From assembly GCA_933228895.1 (NCBI GenBank), contig OW121858.1, positions 29,597,859 through 29,661,858 of the forward strand: 64,000 nucleotides of DNA, read 5' to 3'. The notes under the pieces are model-generated. The model was not told the origin of the DNA and ran no database searches. It saw only the letters and a program-made list of their open reading frames with translations. The stretch is from Platycnemis pennipes. Lineage: Eukaryota > Arthropoda > Insecta > Odonata > Platycnemididae. The translations under genes and the position numbers were made by a program. Position 1 is the stretch's first letter. The number at the start of each line of letters is the position of its first letter. This document shows, in pieces, positions 11,720-23,714 of the stretch.

Positions 11720-12235
11720 TATATATCTCATACCTCTCCCTGAATGAAAAGTTGTAATTGTTGTTCTTTTGTTCATAACAGTATCAACGACCGAAATTTC
11801 TTCCACTATCTTAAGAAGCTCCCCTTATCTTTATTCTTCTATCTGCCAACATCTTTATATTCACACAATTATCCTGTTTTACATCCTTCACAACATGTTC
11901 CTTAAATCCCTCACTAACGAGACATAAGTACGTGATTGTTCCCGTTCATTTTCTCCTCGATTATTTTCTTCAAATATTGCCATTAATGTCTTAAGAAATT
12001 GCATATTAAGTTGTTCCGTCTTCTTTTTAAAGTTTTATTAAGATTTCACCTCCATACCGTTCTTATCGTTTGAATTTATTCGACGGTAACTCGATTGATG
12101 TATTTTCTTTTCGTGATTCTTTTGTTAAGACAAGACGTTTCGAATGCTTCAAGACGTGACTTCTCTGCTGCTGTAAACCTTCTTAAAAATACCTCACTTC
12201 CATAAAAGAGAGTGCTCCAGATGTATTGTCTAATG
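11720..12235 (-). mobile_element. RTE-type LINE fragment, diverged
   Basis: On the minus strand the order of blocks follows the RTE ORF2 C-terminus at 58-59 kb: the region for EAFEMWC-like codons near 12140, then the LLKTLK-RR and HI-RHD-LM-T-like codons near 12010, then the 3' flank. Many changes and indels make this a dead, old copy. It splits the ~255-bp satellite. Confidence 0.55.
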
Positions 12236-13480
12236 GATTTTTTTGTTTCCTTGCTTTCATTATTTATTTACGCATAGCAACGTCGTTTTGGTTGCCAAGG
12301 AACATCAGAAAATAAACAGCCTGTGGATAAAAGGCATGAATCAAGTAGGGTAATGCTGTAAACACCCAAACAGACGTATTTAATTCATTCTACGACTGTT
12401 CATACCTATTTTCGAAATGTAAAATTGGCGTTTATGATCGCTGAAATAAATTTTGTGTATCGTAGTTGTCAGTTAGTTTGTGAGTGTGAATTAATGTTTC
12501 GTCTAGGCTTGATATGTTTATTTACACATAACAACGACGGTTTGGTTGCCAAGGGACATTGAAATTAAACAGCTGAAACAGACTCAAATAAGCTCGTTGA
12601 ATTCCTTCTGTAATTGTTCATACTTATTTTCTAAATGTAAAAATTATTTTTCTAATCTTTGAAATGTACTTGAATATCTCATATTTGTAAGTTTGGTAAA
12701 TTTGTGTGAATTAATGTCACATCTTTGCTTGATATATTTATTTATGCGTAGCAACGCTAGTTTGGTTGTCAAGAAACATTGGAAAGTAAACAGCTCGTGG
12801 AGGAAAGCTATCAAGCGCGAAGAATAATGATTTAAATACTCAAACACACATTAGAAACTAGTTCGTGCTAAAAAGATGGTTCATACCTCTTTTCTGAATA
12901 TATTGTTTACTTTTATGATCGTTGAAATATGTTAACGGTCTCATAATCGTCAGTTATTTTGGTAAATGTGTGTTAATGAATCCCCTACCTTAGTTTTATT
13001 TATTTATGCTTAGCAACGCTAGTTCGGTTGTTAAGAAACATTCAAAAATAAACAACTGGTGGAGGAAATTTATGAAACACTTCCTTTAATGTTCTAAATA
13101 CTCTAAGAATTGTGGAAAACTCATTCTTAGATTGTTCAAGCCATTTTTTAAATGTAAAATTCACTTTTATGATCGCTAAAAAAACATATTACGTCTCATA
13201 TTCGGTAGTTGGTTTTGAAAAAAGTGTCTGACTTTAATTTTCATCTTTTCTCGGTTTATTTATTTACTTACGCATAGCAATGACGGTTGCGTTGCCAAGG
13301 AACATTGGAAAATAAACAACCCGCGGGGAAAAGCTATAAAACACTTAGGATAATGCTGTTAATTCTCAAACAGGTGTATTAAACTCATTCTAGGAATGCC
13401 TTAATCTATTTTCTGACTTTGAAATTTACTTTTGTGATAGTTGAAAGGTATTTCGTCCAAATTTCGCCATTATTTCGAGG
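12236..13480 (+). repeat. ~255-bp satellite, right part
   Basis: Units continue at about 12276, 12525, 12748, 13010 and 13272, each with a GCATAGCAACG-like start, GGTTGCCAAGGAACATTGGAAA and a TTTTATGATCG(T/C)TGAAAT segment. Spacing is 220-265 bp. Not coding. Confidence 0.75.
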
Positions 13481-13489
13481 TAGAACGTG

Positions 13490-13740
13490 GGATTAGTTCT
13501 TGGATGAAATAATGTTCTCCGCCCGTGTTCTTTCGGGAGATCAGGCGTTCCGTGTCCGTTGGGGTGGCGCCTGGAAGCGCCGGCGTTCGATCAGAGGCGC
13601 CGTCCGAAGCCCTTTCGCCAAGCGTCCCCATTCGATGCGCCTCTCGGCCGCCATCTTGTCGAATTCGCCGAGCGTCGGAATGCGATGACGGAATCTGAAT
13701 CCGTTCGCGTTCCAGTTGAAACACAGACTTTGTAGAGTTT
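13490..13740. other. CpG-rich islet
   Basis: GC content rises sharply and CpG is frequent between about 13515 and 13700 in otherwise AT-rich DNA. Frames on both strands are open but match no protein family I know. It could be a decayed promoter, an exon of an unrecognised gene, or a GC-rich TE piece; nothing settles this. Confidence 0.4.
13647..13658 (-). promoter_or_regulatory. YY1/Pho-like motif
   Basis: GCCGCCATCTTG reads CAAGATGGCGGC on the minus strand, the classic YY1-type sequence. It lies inside a CpG-rich islet. Functional use is unproven. Confidence 0.35.
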
Positions 13741-14204
13741 TGAAGCTTCGTATCTCGAAAACTAATGATCGTATTTCAATATAAGGCATATCTACGTGTA
13801 GAAAATTTATTTCTACGTTTATAAAATCTATAAAAATATTAATAAAATAATGTTTTGGCATTTTTTTGCTGTAAAAATGAAAAATGGACCAGTTTTTTTC
13901 GTGCATTTTTACGGGAAGAGTCTTTTTTGGTGGATCATAACGTCAATACTAATTGTGCGATTGAAATGATATTTAAACTCTGTATGCGATATACTTTCGT
14001 CGCGTAATACACGAAATTTCAGATCTTTATCTTGATATAATCACGTTTTTTCATTCAATTTACGAAACATTGTTTTTTTCCAAATGTATGCAACTTGAAG
14101 GCACGCGAAAAAACCATATCTTCTTCCGTTTAAAATGTCTATGACGATCCAAGTGACCAGTTAGGTACAGATGTGCGAATAACATCCGCAAATGCTTTAA
14201 TACC
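13741..14204. other. Unassigned spacer
   Basis: AT-rich sequence without recognised features. Confidence 0.35.
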
Positions 14205-14410
14205 TCGAATAATAGAGAGTATTCGATATTCGAGACTTCGAACAATAGAGAGTATTCGATATTCGAGACTCGAATAATAGAGAGTATTCGAAATTCGAGA
14301 CTTCGAATTATAGCGTCTATTCAATATTCGAGACTTCGATTCATGAAGACTATTCGAAATTCGAGATCTCGAATAATAGAGAGTATTCGATATTCGAGAC
14401 TTCTAATAAT
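14205..14410. repeat. 33-bp minisatellite (ATTCGATATTCGAGA type)
   Basis: ATTCGA-like starts fall at 14221, 14254, 14286, 14319, 14352 and 14385, giving a 33-bp period and about six units. Each unit reads GAGAGTATTCGATATTCGAG then ACTTCGAATAATA. Inner parts are palindromic (TCGAATA/TATTCGA). There are no unique spacers, so it is not CRISPR-like. Confidence 0.9.
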
Positions 14411-14725
14411 TGTGCAAAAAGAATTCAGTTTTCCATATATCAAATATCAATGTTAATGACGCTATGATTGGAGTGTTGTTGATTTGAATGCACCATATTC
14501 GTTCAAAAATGTACAGAATTCGGTGTATTTACACTTTCTGCTTAACTTATTAGGACTTATAAAAGTTAATGTATTAAGCAGTCGACATATTGTTGTAAAA
14601 TTATTATAATATAAGTTTGACTCTTTAAAACCAGTATTGAGTTATTTAATTTAATCAAATTGTTGTTTTTAGTCAACAGGCAACAAAATAAGTAGCAGAA
14701 AATAACATCAGCATAACTTTTGCAA
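14411..14725. other. Unassigned spacer
   Basis: AT-rich sequence without recognised features. Confidence 0.35.
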
Positions 14726-14825
14726 TTCTAGTATTCGAGATATTCGAAATTCGAGATATTTGAGACATGATTTAATATTATCGAATTCGTCATTCGAATT
14801 CGAGAATTCTGCTATTCGATTTATC
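14726..14825. repeat. ATTCGAGATATTCGAA repeat patch
   Basis: Short palindromic TTCGAA/ATTCGAGAT units, related to 14205-14410 and to 1473-1560 (the shared order is ATCGAATTCG, ATTCGAATTCGA, TCTGCTAT). Confidence 0.65.
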
Positions 14826-15320
14826 TACAATCTTGAGACAGAATGTGGATCAATATTTTATATTTAATTTTATACATCGATTTTAAACGAGTGTGAAGCC
14901 GAGGCATTGTTTACGTTGACAACGCCTCACAAATCTCATCTTTGATCACAAGTTGCAAATATTGCTTTTATTTGAAAGAAGCTGTTTCAAATCTGTTATT
15001 TTTAAATCCGTGCTGTGTTTAATTTCTTGTCTGTCGTTTCCGGCTTTCGCCTCAATCCAGAAGACGATCGTAATGCGCAAAGAATTAGGCGAAAATCTTT
15101 CGCTGACGGATGCCATACTTCTTTTGTCACTGTTGTTTACGTTGCTATGGTAATTTTTCTAGATCCTTTTCGGGGAATGTTTTCGTTTACACCGCGTGCT
15201 GTCCACGTCAACAATGATGTGTAAAAAGAACGTGGTAGGGCGTTACATGGCGTGACAGAACGTGATTCCAATCATTATTTTCGACGAGTAAAAGTTTTCA
15301 TCCCCTATCAAATCCACGAA
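14826..15320. other. Unassigned spacer
   Basis: The overlapping short frames at 14953-15224 show no family signature. Confidence 0.35.
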
Positions 15321-15505
15321 TAAGCAATGCCCTGCAAGCCACTCGCAATGATGTGTGGCAGGAGGTGGTGATAACCAAATATGCACCATTTCTGTGTAAC
15401 GAGGCTACTACATGGAAAGATGTTAGGTTATACAGTCCACATGCCGCTAGATGTTTAGTATCCACATTGTAATCAAGGGATTGTTGCTTATAATGGCTCC
15501 CTTAC
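15321..15505 (-). mobile_element. CR1/L2-like LINE 3' tail fragment
   Basis: Minus-strand match to the LINE 3' region: ATGCCCTGCAAGCCACTCGC, then ATGTGTGGCAGGAGGTGGTG, then the AATCAAGGGATTGTTG segment. ORF2 is absent, so the copy is strongly 5'-truncated. Confidence 0.65.
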
Positions 15506-15539
15506 TATTTTTTTCTAACTATTTCTGATAAAAGTAGCA

Positions 15540-16925
15540 GTAAATTGATAGAAGTAGTGGTGTTTCTCATCTCAGTGTGGTCTTGTCGTGAACCCATACG
15601 TTGTGTCCTGTTTGTCCGATGTTATCTCACCTTTCTGAGCTCCAGATTGAAACTGGTGCGGCAGCTTATTGTTAATGTTATTAATACCTCTCATGTGAGT
15701 ATCCACATCTTTTTAGTGGTAGGGACCTTGCTAGTTAGACGCAACATTGTTGCGTCTCATCATTGTTGTCTTGTCGTGAACCCATATCCTTCTGTCCTAT
15801 CTGTCTAAGGGGACCTTCAAAACCATTCTGGTACAGTAGGCTCAGAAACTCTCCGGCCTGGATCTGGTACAGTAGGCGAACCATAAGCATGCCTACCATT
15901 CCAGTTATCACTACACCTTTAATGAGTAACAGTATGGAACGCAGTAATATTACGAAACTTGCTAGTTAAACGTTACACTGCCTTTCCTCATCTAGGTGTT
16001 GTATTGAACAAATACGTTGTGTCCTTTCTATCTTAGGTGACCTTACCTTTCTGAGCTCCAAACTGGAATTGGTACAGTAGCATATCATTAACGTTATAAA
16101 TTATTATCGTATAAGTAGCAGCATATTCGTAGAAGTAGGGGCCTTGCTAGTCGAACGTTGCGCTGTTATTCCTCATCATAGTGTTGTCCTGAGGTAACAT
16201 TTAGTCTGCGTTCCAGACTGGACCTGTTACAGAGGCTACTATAAGCTTACTATTAGCATAAAAAATATTTCTCCTATAAGAAGTAGCTTATTCATAATAG
16301 TAGGGTCCTTGCTAGACAAATGTTGCACTGGTATTTCTCTTCACATTGTTGTCTTGTCGTGATCGCATACGTTTTGTGCTATCAGTATGAGGGGACCTTT
16401 AATCTGCTGTCCAGCCTGGACCTGTTACAGTAAGATAAATTTAATCATGTAATTAGCATTGTAACTGTTTCTCATATAAATAGCAGCATATTCATTGATT
16501 AAGGGACCTTGCTAGTCAAACGTAACACTGCTATTTCTCTTCAAAGTGTTATTTTGTTGTACAACTATACGTTGTGTCCTATCTGTCTATGGTGAGTTTC
16601 AAAACCATTCTCCGTTCCGAACAGCAGGCTAACTATAAGCACATTGTTAACATCATAACTTTCTCTCGTGAAAGTAGCAACGTATTTGTAGAAGTAGGAG
16701 CCTTGCTAATCAACTGTTACAGTGTTATTTCTCATCAGGGTTTTGTCTTGTCGTGAACCCACACGATGTGTCTATCTGTCTGACTTGACCTTAAAAACTA
16801 AAAACTCCTGACCTTAAAAACTCTGTTCTCCAATCTGGAACTGATACACCAGCATATTATTCACATTATAAATTGTCTGTGTTGCTATTTAACCTGCACA
16901 CCAGCCTGGATCTGGTAGAGTAGGC
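15540..16925 (+). repeat. ~195-bp satellite, left part
   Basis: Units are marked by CCTTGCTAG(T/C)CAAACGTT-type blocks at about 15726, 15955, 16143, 16308, 16505 and 16699, then GTTGTCTTGTCGTGAACCCA, TGTCCTATCTGTCT, CTGGTACAGTAGGC and ATAACTGTTTCTCATATAAG. Spacing is 165-230 bp. The open frames across it have no domain. Confidence 0.85.
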
Positions 16926-17860
16926 CACAATAATAAAACATGTACATATACACGATACCCTGCAAGCCACCGCGAGGGTGTGTGGCAGGGAGTGAAGATC
17001 ACCAAGCATGCACTAATAACTTGCAAACAAGGAACTATAGGGACTCATGCAACTATTGTTCGTATATATAGTATTTAAGGGATTAATGCATGCATCATGC
17101 ACTACAGACTACTCTAAAATATTTCACCTGTTACCTTTGCTATGCTGCCTATTCTTTTCTCTTATATTATGGTGGAAAATGCCTTTTTGAATCTATCGGT
17201 ATGACAATCTATCTCTCTAATCTTATTTAACTGGTTCAATCTAGCATAATACGCTGGTGTTTTTAATATGTGCCTAACATCTTCAGTAAAGCTATCCGAT
17301 TGAAATTTCTGCAATATATTTAATCTCTACTTTAACCTACGCTCTGGTAATGATTCCAACCTAATTCTTGTATTAATTCTGATACGCTACTCAACCTATC
17401 GTAACACCTTTTAACGAACCTAGCTGCTCTACGCTCCACACTGTCTAGTTCTCTGATCAAACCTATTTTGATTCTGACCCCATATAAACTGGCTGCATAC
17501 TCAAGGTGGGGCCTAAGTAGTGAAAAGTAACATCGTTGCTCTTTTGTCTTCTCATCACATTTCCCAAGTACTCTTTTTATAAATCTTAATAGCTTTCGCT
17601 TCGCTCGGTTGCATATTTCCCGGAAGTGTCTTCCCTTAACGATAAATCTTTATTGATTGTTACGCCTAAATACCTTTGGTTTCAATGCTTTCGATCTTTG
17701 TGTTATTAATTTTATAGGATCGCTCTATCGAATTATTCCTCCTCCAAAAATTAATAGCTTATACACACTTTTTAAGGTTTAGTACTAACTATCATTTGAC
17801 GCACCACTCTTGAATTGCATCTAAATCCTTGCTAAGCGATTTCCTGATAAAATAATATCA
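16926..17860 (-). mobile_element. CR1/L2-like LINE inserted in satellite
   Basis: A 5'-truncated copy in reverse orientation. It begins at the 3' block ACCCTGCAAGCCACCGCGAG (about 16960) and runs back through the 3' region, the ORF2 end (17180-17480) and upstream codons related to SLSKDLD-IQEW near 17810-17850. The same order occurs at 54.84-55.76 kb on the plus strand. Stops and indels interrupt ORF2. The ~195-bp satellite continues on both sides, so the LINE is the younger. Confidence 0.9.
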
Positions 17861-18470
17861 TTACATTATAACTATCTCTCATATAAGTAGTAGCTTGTTC
17901 ATAGTAGTAGGGTCCCTGCCAGCCAAACATTGTACTGGTACCTCACATGTCAGTGTTGTCTTGTCATGAACCCACACGTTGTGTTCTATCTGTCCATGTA
18001 ACCTTTAAAAGCTTTCTGTACTCCAGAGTAAACCTGGTACAGTAGTCCAATTATAGTCTGGCATTAGCATTGTAACTGTTTCTCATATAAGTAGCAACAT
18101 ATTCATAGAATTAGGGACTTTGCTAGTCTAACGTTACACTGCTTTTTCTCATGTCAGTGTTGTCTTGTGGTGTACCCACAAGTTTTGTCCTATCATTCTG
18201 AGGTGACCTTTAATCAACACTCCTTCCAGGATCTGGTACAGTAGGCCAACTATTATCAAATCATTAGCATTATAACTGTCTCTCATGTAAGTTGTAGCTT
18301 ATTCATAGTAGTAGAATCTTTGCTAGCCAAATATTTTACTGGTATTTCTCATGTCAATGTTGTCTTGTCTTTAACCCCCAAGTCTTGTCCTATCTGTCTC
18401 ATGTGACCTTTAAAAAGCCTTCATCGCTCCAGTCTGGAACTCGTACAGTAGGCCAACTATTAATGGAGTT
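17861..18470 (+). repeat. ~195-bp satellite, right part
   Basis: Units resume at ATTACATTATAACTATCTCTC, with CCTGCCAGCCAAACATT near 17913, TTTGCTAGTCTAACGTT near 18118 and TTTGCTAGCCAAATATT near 18309. GTTGTCTTGTC and CTGGTACAGTAG blocks keep the same order as in the left part. Confidence 0.85.
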
Positions 18471-18650
18471 CAGGGGTACAATTCAGGAGTTGTTGAGGAC
18501 CGTGCTGGAAGGTTTTGACGAGGGGAACTCACAAAGTTTTTACGTCAGTTTGAACGTTTTTCTCCATTTGATGATGAACTTTCACCTCTTTACCCCAGTG
18601 CCAACTTCTTGCAGCTTTGACTTTAGGATTTTGAGCGAGGGAGGATAAGT
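18471..18650. other. Unassigned spacer
   Basis: The end of the satellite grades into sequence leading to the G-rich stretch. Nothing else was recognised. Confidence 0.35.
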
Positions 18651-19205
18651 TTTTGGGGTGGGGGAAGGGGGTTAGGTTGAGGGGGTGGTTTTGTATGGAA
18701 TGACATCGAGAAAGTTGGTGAGGGGGAATTACCAGACGAGAGATAGGGAAAGAAGGAGTGTGAAAGTGTTCAGGACCTTGTTGCGTCACGGTCTATTTTG
18801 AGATAGGCCCTTAGGGAGCTTATATGACGAGTGTTTTGCAAATTTTTCCCCACAAAACGTTCCGGAACGTTCTGTTTTAGTTCAGAACTGGACAACGAGA
18901 AAAAAATATGACCAGTTCCAAACATTTTCGGAACTAACACTTGTAAAACTTTTAAGTTGGCAAAAGTGTTGGGCTGAGTTGTCGGAGCGAGGGTGGGGGG
19001 TTGAATGGAGGGTTAAGGGGGTGGGGAAGGGGTGGGATTTTGGGGAGGGGAGGGGTTTTAAAAGTGTATAACTCAGACAACTTGCGTTCAACTAGTCTGC
19101 GTAGTTTGCGAAACTGGTCTTTCACCCCATTTTCAAACTTCATGAGGGGATGTATATATATAGACAGGGGGGTGGAGGGTGGATTGGGTTGGGAGGGGGG
19201 AGTTT
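18651..19205 (+). other. G-rich strand with G-quadruplex potential
   Basis: Long G runs lie on the plus strand at 18655-18690, 19010-19055 and 19167-19200. The middle block reads GGG, GGGGG, GGGG, GGGG, GGG with loops of 4, 1, 2 and 1 bases (19010-19036), followed at once by three more G4 runs (19042-19055). The right block has five runs with loops of 4, 6, 2 and 1. Confidence 0.8.
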
Positions 19206-19584
19206 AATAGTCTTTATCATGAGTCCAACAAACTTTGGATCTTCCATTCTTTTTATCGCCGAAATAATAAAAAAAAGCACGGGTGAGTTTTCCTAATAAT
19301 TTTTTCATCCCCTACTTTCCATCCCCTACTGCTTCTTTTATGTAAGAAAGTTGGGCGCGTTAATATATCCTCAAGGTCGTCTTGGGTCTGATTGAAGATG
19401 TGGGAAACTTATTACCCACTCCCTCCCCTAATTATTGCTGTGTTCTTTTTGAAAAGAGAAAATTTTCAAGTTATCAACAAGATCAACTTTCTGTTAAAAT
19501 ACTAAGCACCGCTGCTACGTTCATCTGTTTATTTATTTCTAAAAAAATACGTCCCTGGATACAACCGGAGATGTTTTAATGTTT
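19206..19584. other. Unassigned spacer
   Basis: No features recognised. Confidence 0.35.
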
Positions 19585-19760
19585 AGGTGTGCGACGAATT
19601 TTTTTTCAAAAGAGTTCTTCTCGGAGCTTTGCGCGCTCGGCCATGTTGGAACGTGTCGGAGTCGGGGGTCCCGTTCGAAGTTCGGCCGAGTTCGGGATAG
19701 TTCGGGCCTCCTCGGCTCGCTCGCGTGTTCGGCGCCATCTCGCGACCTTGATATCAGTTC
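19585..19760 (-). repeat. CpG-rich segment, inverted relative of the 212-bp repeat
   Basis: The minus strand shares the CGTTCCAACATGGCCGAGCG block and flanking order with the duplicated segment at 20.70-21.12 kb; translated frames share H-(V/S)-TWP-AQ-SE. GC-rich and CpG-rich. The edge carries AGATGGCGCCG on the minus strand (19730-19740). Confidence 0.5.
19730..19740 (-). promoter_or_regulatory. CTCF-like core
   Basis: AGATGGCGCCG on the minus strand fits the 11-base CTCF core. Flanks do not extend the match. Confidence 0.25.
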
Positions 19761-20696
19761 CAACTCCTGCGTTATGAGAGAAGTTTGTTCTTGGGAAAAC
19801 TCTCTCTCTCTCTAAATCTTCGGTTATTCGCGGAGTTACCTACCGTCGCTTCCGGGTGAGAAATTTGAATTTCTTGGCAGTTGGAGGAAGCTTGCCGTGA
19901 AAAATTTGATGGAAGATATGAATGGAGACGAAATATTTTTGGCAAGAAATTCGTCTTGACCTAATGGATCCTGGAGCTAGGTTGGTTAATGGACCGGCAG
20001 ATGGCAGACGTTGCCTATTAGTTTGTCATTTAAACGCTAGGAGTCACTAGTAATCATGTAGGATAAATAATGTTGGAAAACAGTTGGCACTCAAATCTTT
20101 AAATTTCTTGTTTTATGAGAATGTAAGCCAGTATTGCTGTGTGTGTACTTTGAAGGTGAAGCCAACATCAGGCAAAAGGGTTCAAAAGGGTATAGGGTTC
20201 ACCTAAAGCTCCAAAATTCTTATTATATTATTTTTTGTATTAAAAATAACTTGCAGGAGCAATAAATATTATCATAATCATTATCATTTAACACTTTTAC
20301 ACTTAAGATAAATAAATAAATGTCTTATCTACGCACTGAAGAAATTGACGAACTTTGAAGGTGTAGGAAAATATTATTATCCATCAATGTAAAACTTTAT
20401 TTAATTATCGAATATCTTCCGTGGCCTACTCTTTGTGACATCTTAACTTCATTTGCACCTCTATATTTAGTATAATGAAGTGAAATCAATAAGGCGATAA
20501 CCTTTAAAAACGACTACCTAAAGGATTAGAAACAATTTAATAGCAAACAAAAACAAATGAATGCTTCCTCGGATACTAACAGTAAACAGTTACGGTAATT
20601 ACAGCATTATATATCCTGACGGATCCTATCCCACAGCCGACCTTGTTTTGTTTACGTTACGTGATACCGTTTCCAGAATTCGGCCGGACTCCAAAC
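19761..20696. other. Unassigned spacer
   Basis: Contains a short (CT)n run near 19801-19814. No repeat family or gene was recognised. Confidence 0.35.
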
Positions 20697-21122
20697 GTGA
20701 CACCACGCCGCGAACACGTTTCAACATGGCCGCGCGCGCAAGGCGTCGAAAACGCATTCAAAACGATTTGTCACATTTGGATGGTTTCTCCATGCCCCGA
20801 AAAATCTCCAACTATGTCCTTTAATGTCATTTTTCTAAAATGAACGTATTATTATTTATTCTGTTTCCAGTTTGGGATAAGAATAAGATTAAATGGAAAT
20901 TTTCTCAAGTGACACCATGCCGCGAACACGTTTCAACATGGCCGCGCGCGCAAAGCGTCGAAAACGCATTCCGAACGATTTGTCACCTTTCGATGGTTTC
21001 TCCGTGTCCGAAAAAATCTCCAAATATGTCCTTTAATGTAATTTTTCAAAAATAAACGTATTATTATTTATTCTGTTTCTAGTAAGGGATAAGAATAAGA
21101 TTAAACGGAAGTTTTCTGAGGC
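20697..21122 (+). repeat. 212-bp tandem duplication
   Basis: GACACCA(C/T)GCCGCGAACAC starts at 20699 and 20911, so the period is 212 bp with two similar units. Each contains CAACATGGCCGCGCGCGCAA and ends near ATAAGAATAAGATTAAA(T/C)GG. Similar peptides appear in both units in different frames, as expected when a duplicated segment is not a multiple of three. No domain is recognisable. Confidence 0.85.
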
Positions 21123-22579
21123 GTAATAGTTAAGGATTATTAAACAAAACGTTGTAGGCGTATTGTTGCATGTTAGTACGCAACCAAGGTTGATATTGAA
21201 TTTTCAATTAAACATTATAAACATGCTATTTTCTCCGTTGCCATGGACTTTTTATTCGATTTAAGTTCACTCAAGCATGACGGGAAGCTTATTGGTTGCG
21301 TACGTAACGGAAAATAAGTTACAAACGCGATAGAATTGTTTTTTTTGTCCTTTTCGCTGAAGTTAATGGGTTTATCACTGCTGTTGTGATTACTTGAATG
21401 TTTTGTTTATCGGTACATCTCCAATTGTTTTCATTACATGTCTTCATTGACCTTCTTCGATCCCTGAAGTCTTAACTTCCGTGTCTTCCGACGTCTTCCA
21501 GAACAACTGAGCCGTAGACGGACATCAGGTGCGGCATTGTTGAACCTCCGAAGTCTTCCAGGGATGGAGTCCGCCTCCTTGGGCCGACACTGAAAGGTAA
21601 GACGAATGTCTTTTTCTTAATTTTTCCCTCTTTTGCAGCGGTTAATATCTTGTGTAATCCACGGTTCCTTGCGTTTTCCTTAGACTGAAACGTCTTAGGA
21701 GCATACTCCACTCTTCTTTTTCAGTGATTAAGGAGGATAGTTCGCCACGGTATGAGTTAAAAAAGCTAAGAGATTACACTTTCTTAGATATACTTATACG
21801 CCGGTAAAAATATTGCTCTCGTCTTACAAAAGATGCTATTGAAAAGAAAATTATCGTTCTTAAAGCAGCAGAATGAGGGTCTTTATACGAGTTATTGAGC
21901 ATATATTCATCAGTCTGGATAAACCACTTGGATAAATGAATTAAATGAAAAATAAGTTAACCACTATTAAGGTCCATGCATTAAAAATCAGTTGGACTAC
22001 ACCCTCCATTACGCTCTAAAAATCGCTTTTATTGTAGCAATTTTTATCTTCTACGAAATCTGGCAACACTGCGACTAAATAACATCGGAATTAAGTGAGT
22101 AACTGCAATGATCGCTGATGACAGCGTTGCCAAATCACCGGTCTACTACGATGGCAGTTCCATGTCACTAATGAATTACACCTGCAAGAACTGCAAAATA
22201 CGCTTTATTTAAAAAAAACTAGGACGGATTGGTTTGTTAATGTCGTTACCATTTTATTTCTTTACGCCTTTTGTTTATTCATCGTAGCAACATGAATATT
22301 TCTTGTTTTAAATTCAGTTTTCCAGTTGTTTCAAAAAGATGTACAACACTTTATTTAATATACCCTTCTTTTGTCCTGTGTACTCATCATTAAAACGCGA
22401 TACATATTGCTTTTATAATGTTTTAAATTATGTTCGGCCAAAAATGTTTGATATATGATCTTCTGTATGCAAAAGGGCGTTTAATTTTATTTTCTAAAGG
22501 TGTGAAATACGGCAACGTCGCACGGCTTTGCACGCAACAATTATCCGCTGACACCTCTCATTCCCACCCATACAAATAT
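21123..22579. other. Unassigned region
   Basis: No gene was recognised. A 79-codon minus frame (21472-21711) has no known domain. Splice-like signals at 21597-21638 enclose only 42 bases. A short inverted match to 27.78-27.84 kb (TTCTACGAAATCTGGCAAC) lies near 22050. Confidence 0.35.
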
Positions 22580-23290
22580 ACATTGTTATAAAAAGAGTTG
22601 ACTACATTAAGTTCTTAACGACGATGTATTATAACACGTGGATATCTAACGATTGCAACGGAATTAAAGTAGCATTTGTTTATAAAATCGATAGCATTTG
22701 TTTGACAACCCGGAGCCGAGAAAAACGCTTGTGATAAAAATGATTACAGTATCATTTCTTGAACAGGTAAATTTTCTGAAATTTACAGGAAACGTATGAA
22801 ATATTATTGTGTATATTGTGTTCTAATTTGAATCAGAACACATGACGGGTTTTTGAGAACTAAAGTTTTTAAGTTTTCGTAATTGTACAACAAGATAAAA
22901 TACGGTCACTTTTCCATCCAAACTTACTATATAATTTGGATATATAATGATATAAAAAGGTTGATAACAGTTCGCACTTTATGATGATACGTTGAAACAT
23001 GTGTATATCTAAGTATCACATCGCAATTAAGATAGCAAATTTTATGACTATACAGAGCCGAGAAAAAAGCTTCTGATGATAATGATTACAGCATCATTAT
23101 TTGCACAGATTATTTTTTTAAACTACTACAGAACTTTAAGAACATCCTTAGCAATACTGTGTTAAACTTTGGATTTGATCAGGCGACAGGTTTTTGGGAA
23201 ATCAATTTTTAAACTGGGCGTAATTTTTGAACACTTAAAAAATCGTCTTTTTTCCATTCAAACCTTAATAAAAAATTCAACGATGTAATT
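22580..23290 (+). repeat. ~335-355 bp tandem duplication
   Basis: Two diverged units share GAGCCGAGAAAAA (22712 and 23046), ATGATTACAG(T/C)ATCATT, a GGTTTTTG(A/G)GAA block and AT-rich ends. Not coding. Confidence 0.75.
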
Positions 23291-23714
23291 TAGAAAATTT
23301 TACAGCACAAAAATTAACGTAGAATGAAATGAGGAAATTAGGGATGTGATTAAATTATCTGAGGGTGTTTTATTTTCCTCATAAACACCCTTAAAACTTG
23401 AGTTCACATAATATTTTGGTCGACGGCTGAAGAAGGACCGTAATGTTGTCCAGGGCTGTACCCCACACCTAAAGCTACCAATTATTCCAGTCGTGGCATT
23501 ACTCCAGGAAGCGGAACGATTAAAACGTTCCTTCTCCAGAACATCGCGTGACAAGTGACTATCAAGCACGCGTGAATGATCACGAAGGTTATCACACGGG
23601 GGGGAGCACGAATCGTGAAAACAATTGAGGGTAACGGACGCGAATCTTTGGACTGAGGACGTAACAAAAAGTGGTTCATAGTAGAACGTACTGGAAAGAG
23701 GCTAAGCAGCTCAT
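23291..23714. other. Unassigned spacer
   Basis: Several short overlapping frames, none with a recognisable domain. Confidence 0.35.

Noticed and set aside
14205..14410. CRISPR-like array
   Set aside because: The 33-bp units follow one another without unique spacers and the DNA is eukaryotic.
18385..18648. 87-codon frame next to the satellite
   Set aside because: Its first part is satellite sequence and the remainder has no domain; a minus frame overlaps it.
18655..18690. Insect telomere repeat (TTAGG) near the G-rich block
   Set aside because: Only isolated TTAGG words occur; no tandem TTAGG array.
21597..21638. Mini-intron with GTAAGA and TTTTGCAG ends
   Set aside because: Only 42 bases, no coding exon on either side, and shorter than usual animal introns.
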